A stretch of 6,866 nt of DNA, from contig JASLXP010000598.1 of assembly GCA_030740295.1 (NCBI GenBank), forward strand, positions 1 through 6,866. Reading direction: 5' to 3'. A model generated the notes under the pieces. It saw only the letters and a list, made by a program, of their open reading frames with translations, had not been told where the DNA came from and ran no database searches. The DNA comes from Planctomycetota bacterium (GTDB lineage Bacteria; Planctomycetota; PUPC01; JACPCR01). Position numbers and translations under genes: made by a program. Shown here in pieces: positions 1-6,639 of this stretch; position 1 is the stretch's first letter; each line of letters begins with the position of its first letter.

Positions 1-946
1 GCGTGGCCGTTGTGCGGTGAGGGTCGCGGTTGTATTGGGGCTGGTTGAGCAGACCCATTTTCTTAGCCTTGGCGAGGGTGCCGCCAACGACCCGGACGGG
101 GAGTGGCTGGGTCATGTTTTTGTAGAGTTTGTCGCCGGAAATTCGTTCCTTGATGAATTTGCCCGGGAGCTGTTTGAAGCGGAGATGCTGATTGCTCAGG
201 ACATAGACCCGGTTAAACAGCTTGCCTTCGTTATAGGCTGAGAGCCGCATCGGCACCACTGGCGAATCTATTCGAAATCGAAACCCCATCGCTTGAACCG
301 CGCCGGCAAAACCAGCGTCACTGCTCGGGTCAGTGCTGCGCATACCAGGCCGCGGTTCAGCCGCAGCCTTGCTTCCGATGTTTGCCTTCACCGCGACAAA
401 ACACCAGCCTTCTTTGATGTAATCGTTACAGGGCTCATCCATGCCTTTTGGATATATGTAGCCGTGCGCCTCCATCCAGACAGAAAGCGCCCTCGGATTC
501 TTCGCCTCCAGCACTGCTATCTGATACATACCGACCGCCTCTTCCTTGAGCACGGTCACCTCACCAGACAGCACAAGATCTTCGGCCATCGTCTTCACCG
601 AGGCCTTGGCCCGCTTTCTCTCTTTTTCAGGGCGTGGCATGTAGACCACGACTTCCGGCGGGTGGACCGCTTTTTCGATGTGACTGAAAACATCGTCCGA
701 GACCTTCCTCAGCGCGGGGACTGTCGGGAACGGAATGAGCATACCGAAATCATTGACTTTGCCGCGGAAACCGGGACGCAGCACAATGTCCTGGATACCG
801 TCTCTGAAGTATACGAACGTTAACTGATCGCCCACGCGAGTGAGCTGTGGGCTGCCCGGAGTCAGGATCACGGGCGGCACCATGCCACAGGGATCGGCCA
901 GAATGATCGACGGCAGAAGCAAAGAAAGCGTGATTAAGGACTTCAT
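1..946 (-). CDS. DUF2330-like secreted protein, C-terminus cut by window edge
   Basis: The frame is open for 315 codons from the ATG at 944-946 to the left edge, with no stop, so the C-terminus is missing. GGAG lies 6 bases before the ATG. The N-terminus (MKSLITLSLLLPSIILA, then DPCG) is a typical signal peptide, probably cut after A17, so the protein is exported. Landmarks fit my memory of the DUF2330 family: a Cys-Gly just after the cleavage site, FGMLIPFP with a following T-V-P-A-L (residues 67-79), LSVWMEAHGYIYP (154-166), a Y-I-K-E-G-W-C-F-V-A-V-K block (176-187), and SPVVPMRLSAY (228-238). Cysteines are at 20, 173 and 182. DUF2330 has no established biochemical function. No enzyme motif or further membrane segment is visible. 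The neighbour upstream also encodes an exported protein. The family call rests on remembered motifs, not a profile search. Confidence 0.72.
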   Translation of the reverse strand, partial: MKSLITLSLLLPSIILADPCGMVPPVILTPGSPQLTRVGDQLTFVYFRDGIQDIVLRPGFRGKVNDFGMLIPFPTVPALRKVSDDVFSHIEKAVHPPEVVVYMPRPEKERKRAKASVKTMAEDLVLSGEVTVLKEEAVGMYQIAVLEAKNPRALSVWMEAHGYIYPKGMDEPCNDYIKEGWCFVAVKANIGSKAAAEPRPGMRSTDPSSDAGFAGAVQAMGFRFRIDSPVVPMRLSAYNEGKLFNRVYVLSNQHLRFKQLPGKFIKERISGDKLYKNMTQPLPVRVVGGTLAKAKKMGLLNQPQYNRDPHRTTAT

Positions 947-1072
947 GAATCGCTCCGCGTGAATGGTTGACTGAGAGCTCAGAGGTTCAAGGTTCAGGCG
1001 ACTAATTGTTCGATACGATTCCCGGGCGCGCCAGCGTCCCGCCGGCTTGGAGAGCGAAGGACGCCAGAGCCG

Positions 1073-1213
1073 TCAGTCCAGAGCTAATCGCAATTCCAGC
1101 GTGGCCCAGAGACTTTTCTTGCCGTTGCTGATCAGGAATTTTTCCGATGTTTTCCATTCGCCTGTTTTTTGGACCGTGAACCACGGACCCATGCCGAAGT
1201 GGCGGCCCTCTAT
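1073..1213 (-). other. Open in-frame continuation after a TGA stop (possible separated C-terminus)
   Basis: Directly after the TGA at 1214-1216, the same frame stays open for 46 codons to a second TGA at 1073-1075. The translation begins IEGRHFGMGPWFTVQKTGEW and ends SLWATLELRLALD. It looks like real protein, with three tryptophans, alternating polar and hydrophobic residues suggesting beta strands, and about two thirds of codons ending in G or C. It reads naturally onto the end of the upstream protein (HHLWTRL). A single C-to-T change from CGA (Arg) to TGA would explain the break. There is no separate start codon with a ribosome binding site that would make this stretch a gene of its own. 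The open length alone is not statistically decisive. Confidence 0.5.
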
Positions 1214-1789
1214 TCACAAGCGAGTCCAGAGATGGTGGAGACCGACTCGCTTGACGGTGAAGCTGAAGATCGGTGTCGCGATAGCTTTCGTTTTGTAAAC
1301 GTGCAAGTGCTGCTTTTCGCCGATCGGGACCGACTGCTCGAACACCATACGACAGATATCTTCCGCGTCGATGATACGCGCAGAGACGTGGGCTTCCTGG
1401 CCTCTTTTTAGTTCATACTTGAGGAACGCCGCGTGTTCCTTGTCGAGTGGCTGGCTGTCGTTCGCGTCCAGCCAGTCTTCCATTTGCTTGCCATGGAAGA
1501 GGAGGGTTTCGAGCGTCTTGGTTGCTTTGTCGGTTTCCTCTTTCGAAAACTTTGCCAGCAAGTTTCGAATATCTGAGGGATGCAGATGTTTGTTCTTGGC
1601 AGTCACCGCGGAACAGCCGGTGTTGCAGGCCTGCGCTGTCGTGGGGGCGTCCTGTGAACGCTTCTCTTCATCGTTCTTCGCGCTCTCGTCAGCCGGCTCT
1701 TTCTTCCCGCCTTTCCGCACTGGGGCGCTTTCACTTCCCAGCATGAGAAGTATGGGCAGGCAGGCAATGGTGGGGAGAGCGGTTCTCAT
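1214..1789 (-). CDS. Small exported protein of unknown function, probably truncated by TGA
   Basis: I do not recognise this 191-residue protein. The chosen ATG (1787-1789) has TGAG 6 bases upstream. An ATG two codons earlier (1795) or a GTG at 1837 is possible, but the GTG has no ribosome binding site. The N-terminus has one arginine followed by a hydrophobic run (residues 4-18), ending near GSESA, which suggests a signal peptide. Next comes a charged, low-complexity linker (about 24-50), a CNTGC cysteine pair (55-59), a helical, charged section (about 72-135) and a beta-rich end. The first cysteine (C10) is too early and in too poor a context for a convincing lipobox. The frame continues in protein-like form beyond the stop, so the native protein may have been about 238 residues. 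It lies 143 bases after rfbC and may have its own promoter, though none is clear. Confidence 0.6.
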   Translation of the reverse strand: MRTALPTIACLPILLMLGSESAPVRKGGKKEPADESAKNDEEKRSQDAPTTAQACNTGCSAVTAKNKHLHPSDIRNLLAKFSKEETDKATKTLETLLFHGKQMEDWLDANDSQPLDKEHAAFLKYELKRGQEAHVSARIIDAEDICRMVFEQSVPIGEKQHLHVYKTKAIATPIFSFTVKRVGLHHLWTRL

Positions 1790-1909
1790 TTTCATCTCAG
1801 CAAGATTGTTGATCAGCGCAGTGCAAAAGACGAACACTGTCGAGCATGGGTTTCACGAATTATCTCTTGAGAATTCAGATTCATGGCCATGTTTCTTTCT
1901 GAAGGCACG

Positions 1910-1933
1910 TGATTCAACGAAAGGATTGAATCA
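1910..1933 (-). terminator. Hairpin just after rfbC, weak terminator candidate
   Basis: TGATTCAA at 1910-1917 pairs perfectly with TTGAATCA at 1926-1933 across an 8-base loop. The hairpin starts 5 bases after the rfbC stop codon and precedes a 143-base gap to the next gene. The stem is AT-rich, and the bases that follow in the direction of transcription (ACGTGCC) contain no U tract. It may therefore mark the end of the operon or protect the mRNA end rather than act as a classical Rho-independent terminator. Confidence 0.3.
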
Positions 1934-1938
1934 GGTCA

Positions 1939-2496
1939 TCAGCCTCTGTAAACAGGTAACCGGCTCTCATCCACGTCCTTTAGCGTCGGCAGGTTCTGAT
2001 CCTTCTCCGACAACTCGGGCTCGGCCACTTTCCAGTCGATTCCCAGATCCGGGTCGTCCCAGGCAATGCCTGATTCCGCTTCCCTGTTATAAAAATCGCT
2101 GCACTTGTAGGCGAATAGAGCCGTATCGGTGAGCACGGAAAAACCATGCGCGAATCCTTCGGGCACGTAGACCTGGCGCTTGTTCTCGCCGGACAGAACC
2201 GCGCCGTACCACTCCCCGAATGTGGGTGACCCGACCCGGATGTCGACCGCGACATCAAACACGTCTCCTTGAATTACATACACCAGCTTGGCCTGCGAGT
2301 GAGGCATCTGGTAGTGCAGGCCGCGCACGACGCCCCGTGACGAAAGGGATAGATTGTCCTGAACGAATTCGCCATCGACGCCGAGGGCCGCATAGCGCTG
2401 CTTGTTCCATGTCTCGAGAAAGAAGCCCCGGGAGTCGCCAAAGACTTCGGGCTCGATCACGAGAACTCCGGGCAATTCGGTTTCAACGATTTCCAT
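1939..2496 (-). CDS. rfbC: dTDP-4-dehydrorhamnose 3,5-epimerase
   Basis: This 185-residue protein has the usual length for RmlC, a cytoplasmic cupin enzyme. The family converts dTDP-4-dehydro-6-deoxy-D-glucose to dTDP-4-dehydro-L-rhamnose, step 3 of dTDP-L-rhamnose synthesis. Visible family blocks are [11 protein letters not shown] (20-30), [10 protein letters not shown] (54-63), [16 protein letters not shown] (72-87), [12 protein letters not shown] (111-122), [20 protein letters not shown] (130-149) and LSEKD (162-166). H61, with D166 as likely partner, matches the catalytic His-Asp dyad of the family. K70 and Y130 also fit active-site positions. The ATG at 2494-2496 is chosen because it begins the conserved [11 protein letters not shown] start; upstream codons in this frame lie inside rfbA. 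The start overlaps the rfbA end by 14 bases, and GGGA lies 6 bases before it, which suggests translational coupling. Confidence 0.96.
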   Translation of the reverse strand: MEIVETELPGVLVIEPEVFGDSRGFFLETWNKQRYAALGVDGEFVQDNLSLSSRGVVRGLHYQMPHSQAKLVYVIQGDVFDVAVDIRVGSPTFGEWYGAVLSGENKRQVYVPEGFAHGFSVLTDTALFAYKCSDFYNREAESGIAWDDPDLGIDWKVAEPELSEKDQNLPTLKDVDESRLPVYRG

Positions 2497-3373
2497 AAGG
2501 CGTCCCGCTCTCGACCAGACCAATGAGATATTCGCCATAATTGTTTTTCTTGAGTGGCTCGGCAAGCGCAAGAACCTGTTCTTCGGTGATCAGGCCGAGA
2601 TGCCAGGCGATCTCTTCAGGGCATGCGATCTTGAGTCCCTGCCGTTCCTCAATGGTAGCGATGTAATTAGCAGCCTGGAGAAGTGACTCAGGCGTACCGG
2701 TGTCGAGCCACGCATATCCCCGGCCCAGTTTTTCGACTGAAAGCTCGCCACGCTCGAGATAGGCGCGGTTGACGTCGGTGATTTCCAGTTCGCCCCGGGC
2801 AGAAGGCTTCAGATTAGCCGCAATTTCCACGACCTGGTTGTCATAGAAGTAGAGCCCTGTAACTGCCCAATTGGATTTTGGATGTTGGGGCTTCTCTTCG
2901 ATGCTCAAGACGCGGTCGCCATCAAAGTCGACCACCCCGTATCGTTCGGGATCTTTGACCCAGTAGGCAAAAACGGTTGCCCCGGCTTCGAGGTCGGCCG
3001 CGCGCTGCAGCCCGGGCACCAGATCGTGTCCGTAAAAGATGTTGTCTCCCAGGATCAGAGAACAGCCGTCATCCCCGATAAAATCTCGACCGATGATGAA
3101 CGCCTGCGCGAGTCCCTCCGGTTCGGGCTGCACGGCATACTGAATCTGGATTCCCCACCGGCTGCCGTCTTCGAGCAACGCCTGGAACAGTGGTTGATCC
3201 TCTGGAGTCGTAATGACCAGGATCTCATCGATGCCGGCCAGCATGAGCGTGGTCAACGGATAGTAGACCATCGGCTTGTCATAAATGGGCATCAACTGTT
3301 TGCTGACCACGCTGGTCAACGGGTACAGCCGAGTGCCGGAACCGCCGGCGAGAATGATTCCTTTCTTAATCAT
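2483..3373 (-). CDS. rfbA: Glucose-1-phosphate thymidylyltransferase
   Basis: This 296-residue protein is full length for RmlA, which makes dTDP-glucose from dTTP and glucose 1-phosphate, the first step of dTDP-L-rhamnose synthesis. Visible motifs are the nucleotide-binding loop [13 protein letters not shown] (8-20), [17 protein letters not shown] with K25 (24-40), LGDNIFYG with the metal-binding D110 (108-115), SIEEKP (157-162), TGLYFYD (172-178), [10 protein letters not shown] (193-202) and [13 protein letters not shown] (222-234). The ATG at 3371-3373 is chosen because [15 protein letters not shown] is the family's normal start. It has no clear Shine-Dalgarno sequence. A TTG 12 codons earlier overlaps the upstream stop but would add an unusual extension. 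The gene follows the TolB-like gene by 32 bases and overlaps rfbC, so it is probably translated from a shared mRNA. Confidence 0.97.
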   Translation of the reverse strand: MIKKGIILAGGSGTRLYPLTSVVSKQLMPIYDKPMVYYPLTTLMLAGIDEILVITTPEDQPLFQALLEDGSRWGIQIQYAVQPEPEGLAQAFIIGRDFIGDDGCSLILGDNIFYGHDLVPGLQRAADLEAGATVFAYWVKDPERYGVVDFDGDRVLSIEEKPQHPKSNWAVTGLYFYDNQVVEIAANLKPSARGELEITDVNRAYLERGELSVEKLGRGYAWLDTGTPESLLQAANYIATIEERQGLKIACPEEIAWHLGLITEEQVLALAEPLKKNNYGEYLIGLVESGTPYGNR

Positions 3374-3405
3374 GATTAGTTTTATACAGCCGTGATCAAC
3401 ACTCT

Positions 3406-4629
3406 TCAAAATGTGCAGACAGCAGACGCTTGTCTCTCACCTCCTGTCCACTCCGGATGGTCCGCGCTTTTGTCGGCGTAGCCATGGGTAAGCAGGCGCT
3501 GATCGCTGCCGTCAGCGTTCATGACCCACAAGCCGGATGGTTCGCCTACGCCGGCTCGGCAGAAGGCGAGCTTTGTTCCGTCCTTTGACCATCTGGGTCT
3601 GAAGTTCCAGGTGCCTGGACCATCGTCAGTGAGCTGTCTGATGTCCCCGGTGAAAGGACTCAGAAGACACAGGTCTGTACCGCCCCGGGCTCGTTCCGGC
3701 CGAAAGATAAGCCCGAAATGGTCGTCATACTCCGGATTGGGATTTGGCGACCAGGGCTCTTGAGAATCCGGCTGCATCCGCAGGAGCGTGACAGTCGATC
3801 CGTCAGGCGACCAGCGGGGAACGTTCGATCCGCTGCCGTAACTGTCCGGTCCACCATAGACGGCAGACAGCCAGTAGGGCCGATTCTCGGTGATGGCGTG
3901 CAGTTCCGAACCATCGGGCCTGGCGATAAAGAGATCAGCCCGCTGATGACTGGGATCAATGTCGTGGTAATAGGTGACGTAGTGGATCCATTCCCCGTCG
4001 GGCGACCACATGGGCATGAAATGGAAATCGCCCGGATTATGCGGGAAGTGGACGACTCTTTTACCATCCCTGTCGATCACGGATACCCTCGAGCCTCCCT
4101 CCTTCACATAGAACTCGGTCGCCATCTGCTTACCGTCGGGACTGAATTCGGGACGATGCGTAAACCCCAGGCCCGGGCGAATGAGCTCTTCCTTATTGCC
4201 ACCATCGAGATCCATGGTCACCCACAGGGTGTCAGGGTTGTCCGTGAGATTAAGTCCGACGTAAATCTGATATTCGCCAGGCATGATGCCCGTGCCTGAC
4301 ACATAACAGCAGTCGTAATCACCATAGGGTTCGACGGGCGTGAGTTCGTCGGTGACCAGATCGTATATCCACAGCTTAACATCAACGGTCTTATCGAACG
4401 GGGTGTCTTTGCTGATTGGCTTGAGGAAGTGATGGCTGACCATCACCCACCGGCGGCCGTCGCTGAAGGCAGAGGTTCTGCCCCACACGATCGCGTTGGG
4501 GATCTCGAACTTGCCGAAATCGAGGTGCCTCAGACCCGTACCGTCGGGGTTGACCATGCCGACCTTTTCACTGGTCTCCGTTCGTTCGGGCAGACAGGTT
4601 CTTCGATTTGTGAACAGTATGCGTTCCAT
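3406..4629 (-). CDS. TolB-like beta-propeller protein (PD40/WD40-like repeats), cytoplasmic
   Basis: This 407-residue protein shows repeated propeller-blade motifs: [14 protein letters not shown] (54-67), [13 protein letters not shown] (162-174), [14 protein letters not shown] (208-221), [13 protein letters not shown] (273-285) and [13 protein letters not shown] (347-359). The blades also carry D-x-D-G turns ([11 protein letters not shown] 26-36, [11 protein letters not shown] 236-246, [11 protein letters not shown] 371-381). These are typical of PD40 repeats as in TolB. There is no signal peptide, so unlike true TolB it should stay in the cytoplasm and is not part of a Tol-Pal system. Related single-domain propellers include oligogalacturonate lyase-like proteins, so a sugar-acid role is possible, but no catalytic residues can be assigned. 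GGGGAG lies 9 bases before the ATG. It sits 49 bases after the UroD-like gene and 32 bases before rfbA, in an apparent operon. Confidence 0.8.
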   Translation of the reverse strand: MERILFTNRRTCLPERTETSEKVGMVNPDGTGLRHLDFGKFEIPNAIVWGRTSAFSDGRRWVMVSHHFLKPISKDTPFDKTVDVKLWIYDLVTDELTPVEPYGDYDCCYVSGTGIMPGEYQIYVGLNLTDNPDTLWVTMDLDGGNKEELIRPGLGFTHRPEFSPDGKQMATEFYVKEGGSRVSVIDRDGKRVVHFPHNPGDFHFMPMWSPDGEWIHYVTYYHDIDPSHQRADLFIARPDGSELHAITENRPYWLSAVYGGPDSYGSGSNVPRWSPDGSTVTLLRMQPDSQEPWSPNPNPEYDDHFGLIFRPERARGGTDLCLLSPFTGDIRQLTDDGPGTWNFRPRWSKDGTKLAFCRAGVGEPSGLWVMNADGSDQRLLTHGYADKSADHPEWTGGERQASAVCTF

Positions 4630-4678
4630 TCGTTAATACTCCCCAACGCCCGGTGCCAACGTTCAGTCCAGGAATTCT

Positions 4679-5767
4679 TCAACCTTTCAGGTCTATCCCC
4701 AACATCTCCTTCTTTCTACGCCAGTAATACTGAAAGTTCGCATAGGAAATGTCGGGAGGCAGTGAGTGGTCCACGGTGGGGATGTAGCCTCCTTCAAGGG
4801 CCACGGGCACACATTTTTCTAGTTCGGCATCGATGGCCTGCGGTCCGCAGGCAAGCGCGGTCTTGTCGACTCCACCGTGCATGAGAAGTTCTCTGCCATA
4901 CTTCTTGCGCAAGACGGCCACGTCCATGCCGGCATTGCGTTCCATTGGGTAAATGCCGCACACGCCGGCCTCCAGGAAAAGCGGAGTGAGCTCATCAACA
5001 CACCCGTCCGTATCGACGAATATGATGTCTACTCCAGACGAGCGGACAAAGTCTGCCAGACGCCTGTACCTGGGCAGCATGAACTCCCGGAACATCGCGG
5101 GTGAGATCAGCGAAGCCGTTCTGTAGGCCATGTCTTCCCAGAAGATCACCTGGTCGGGCTTCACCTCCTCAAACGCCCTTGCCAGTAGCTTCATCATGAA
5201 TTCCGTTCGATACTCCATAATATCGTGGGCGAGCGATGGATCGTCATGCAGGAGTAAGAGCGCCCTTTCGGCGCCCATGACCTCGCGAATGTAGCTGAAG
5301 AGGCCGCCGTCACGTCCGCCGCCAATATCCAGTGGGGCTGCGCGGTCCGTGCTCCAGCGCTTCACTCTATCGTCCCAATCCTCTGGATAGCGCGAAGGCT
5401 CAAGGGGATCCATTCTCTCCTTTAGGCGTTCCCAATCGTCCCTGGTCTTCACGGGATAATCGAGGAACTCCGGCATGCTCTCTTCGCCTCTGTGCATTTC
5501 CTTGAGAGTTTGCCCTTTCTCATTAATGTACACGGTAGTCCTACCGTCATCCTCGATCACTTTGCGGGCAAAGGCAGGGACGAATCCGAAGTTGACCCCG
5601 GCACCCTCTCTGCGGTCGCACTCGGCGTATTCCGGAGCTACACCATCGAATCCGCCTTCCTCCTGCCACCTCCGGAGGGTGGCGCGCCAGGGCCCCCATT
5701 CCCACAACACGGGACGATCCGTTTTTTCATAGTGCATACAAGCAAGAAAACGTTCACGAGCATTCAT
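4679..5767 (-). CDS. Uroporphyrinogen decarboxylase (UroD/MtaA)-superfamily protein, not HemE
   Basis: This 362-residue protein fits the UroD/MtaA superfamily of TIM-barrel proteins, which includes heme-pathway decarboxylases and corrinoid methyltransferases. Landmarks are the N-terminal REKF-like RERFLACMHYEKTDRPVLWE (4-23), WEDMAY (210-215), ISPAMFREFMLPRYRRL (221-237), FVDTDGCVDELTPLF (250-264), PMERNAGMD (274-282), MHGGVDK (296-302) and GGYIPTVDHSLPPDIS (326-341). The substrate-binding arginine loop of true HemE is absent, so a heme role is unlikely. The zinc-binding H-x-C of MtaA-type methyltransferases appears replaced by D252-x-D254, and the later cysteine by H334, so its reaction is uncertain. 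AAGG lies 9 bases before the ATG at 5765-5767. It is the first gene of the minus-strand cluster and is divergent from the phosphatase gene. No corrinoid protein gene is in view. Confidence 0.85.
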   Translation of the reverse strand: MNARERFLACMHYEKTDRPVLWEWGPWRATLRRWQEEGGFDGVAPEYAECDRREGAGVNFGFVPAFARKVIEDDGRTTVYINEKGQTLKEMHRGEESMPEFLDYPVKTRDDWERLKERMDPLEPSRYPEDWDDRVKRWSTDRAAPLDIGGGRDGGLFSYIREVMGAERALLLLHDDPSLAHDIMEYRTEFMMKLLARAFEEVKPDQVIFWEDMAYRTASLISPAMFREFMLPRYRRLADFVRSSGVDIIFVDTDGCVDELTPLFLEAGVCGIYPMERNAGMDVAVLRKKYGRELLMHGGVDKTALACGPQAIDAELEKCVPVALEGGYIPTVDHSLPPDISYANFQYYWRRKKEMLGIDLKG

Positions 5768-5876
5768 GATCAGGACCTTTCGTAAGTTGGTGAGTTAAGC
5801 TTAAGGCTGCCTTTCGGTCGCAGCCCAGAAAGGACCGCGGATGAAGTCAGACACATCAACTCCAGTGGAGAGAACT
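5768..5876. promoter_or_regulatory. Divergent intergenic region with palindrome and hairpin
   Basis: This short region separates the UroD-like gene (minus) from the phosphatase gene (plus), so promoters for both should lie here or inside the flanking genes. It holds a perfect 10-bp palindrome, TTAAGCTTAA, at 5795-5804. A 6-bp stem follows directly: GGCTGC (5805-5810) pairs with GCAGCC (5820-5825) across a 9-base loop. Either could be an operator or an mRNA leader structure. I could not find a convincing sigma-70 -35/-10 pair in either direction. The regulatory role is inferred from gene orientation. Confidence 0.4.
5867..5870 (+). promoter_or_regulatory. Ribosome binding site supporting the internal start of the phosphatase
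   Basis: GGAG lies 6 bases before the ATG at 5877-5879, good spacing for initiation there. A competing site, AAAGGA at 5829-5834, lies 6 bases before the in-frame ATG at 5841, so the ribosome binding sites alone do not settle the start. Confidence 0.5.
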
Positions 5877-6551
5877 ATGCTAATCCATGTAACCCGTCAT
5901 GCACAGCCTGCCCCGTACGTCCCCAAGCCCGGTGACGACCCGCAATACCCGCCCGGCGATAATGGCATCTCTGAATTGGGTACGCGCCAGGCCAGGTGGC
6001 TCGCGGAGCGACTGGTCGAACTGGGCTTCAAGGGCACGATCCACAGTTCGCCCTACCATCGAACGATGCAGACAGCACAGACTGCGGCCGAGATACTCGA
6101 CGCGCCAATATTGCCAGAACCTGCTATCCAGGAGTACGTACCCAATCCCGGGCTCCCTGGCGGAAGGGGCCAGACGATCGAGCAGATACGCGGACGCTAC
6201 TCAAGAGTCGTAGCGTCAGCCACCATGCGCTATCCCTGGTTCTTCACAGGGCCAGAGGAGCAACCAGACGTGCAGGCGCGAGTGAGACCATTCATCGACC
6301 AGTTGGTGCGCGAGCAAAAAGAGGATGTATTGCTGGTCGGGCACGGCGCCACCATCTGGGCATGCATGGCGGTCATCATGGACCTTGGCGAAATCATTGG
6401 GGACCTACCGGAGCAGGGAAATGGCTGGAACTGTTCGCTGTGCAGCTACGAGGTGGGGCCAGACCTGCGCACCCGCGTCCTGCGGCTGTTCGACGTTTCC
6501 CACATGCCCGCCGAGTCTGTCACTTCCAACAACGAGTACATGCTGAAATGA
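5877..6551 (+). CDS. Histidine phosphatase (phosphoglycerate mutase-like) family protein
   Basis: This 224-residue protein belongs to the histidine phosphatase superfamily, whose members hydrolyse or transfer phosphate through a phosphohistidine. The catalytic signature TRHAQ (6-10) gives R7 and the nucleophile H8. SSPYHRTMQTA (57-67) gives R62, E86 in IQEYVPN is the likely acid, and VGHGAT (154-159) gives the second histidine, H156. The DNGISELGTRQARWLAERL block (28-46) is the usual helix after the first motif. All core residues are present, so it should be active. The substrate is unknown; small sugar phosphates or other metabolites are possible. No signal peptide is seen. I chose the ATG at 5877 because it places the catalytic motif at the very N-terminus, as is usual. 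An ATG at 5841, also with a good ribosome binding site, would add 12 polar residues. Confidence 0.88.
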   Translation: MLIHVTRHAQPAPYVPKPGDDPQYPPGDNGISELGTRQARWLAERLVELGFKGTIHSSPYHRTMQTAQTAAEILDAPILPEPAIQEYVPNPGLPGGRGQTIEQIRGRYSRVVASATMRYPWFFTGPEEQPDVQARVRPFIDQLVREQKEDVLLVGHGATIWACMAVIMDLGEIIGDLPEQGNGWNCSLCSYEVGPDLRTRVLRLFDVSHMPAESVTSNNEYMLK

Positions 6552-6639
6552 AGGAAGACGCTTCTAATTACTCTCAACTGGCCTGTCATGTCCTGATCCA
6601 ATTACCCCACGGGCTCGGATTTCATGGAGGAAAAACAGG

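Noticed and set aside
293..823. A 176-codon plus-strand open frame.
   Set aside because: It lies antisense to the DUF2330-like gene, which has a signal peptide, ribosome binding site and family motifs. The plus-strand translation is His/Arg-rich and matches nothing recognisable.
983..996. Tandem copies of AGGTTCA upstream of the DUF2330-like gene.
   Set aside because: Two copies of a 7-mer are too few to call a repeat or operator, and no other copies were noticed.
1170..1216. Selenocysteine insertion at the in-frame TGA, prompted by a small stem (CCGTG-GTT-CACGG) downstream of it.
   Set aside because: The residue context (Leu-U-Ile) is unlike known redox selenocysteine motifs, and the stem is short with a 3-base loop lacking the features of a bacterial SECIS. 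A nonsense mutation is simpler.
1002..1217. A 71-codon minus-strand frame starting GTG, overlapping the upstream stop as GTGA, which looks like translational coupling.
   Set aside because: Its translation is Arg/Gly/Pro/His-rich at the start and resembles a shadow. The other frame over the same bases, continuous with the upstream gene, is more protein-like, and no clear ribosome binding site precedes the GTG.
1371..2132. A 253-codon plus-strand open frame.
   Set aside because: It runs antisense through the small exported protein and into rfbC. Its Ser/Arg/Cys-rich translation looks like a shadow.
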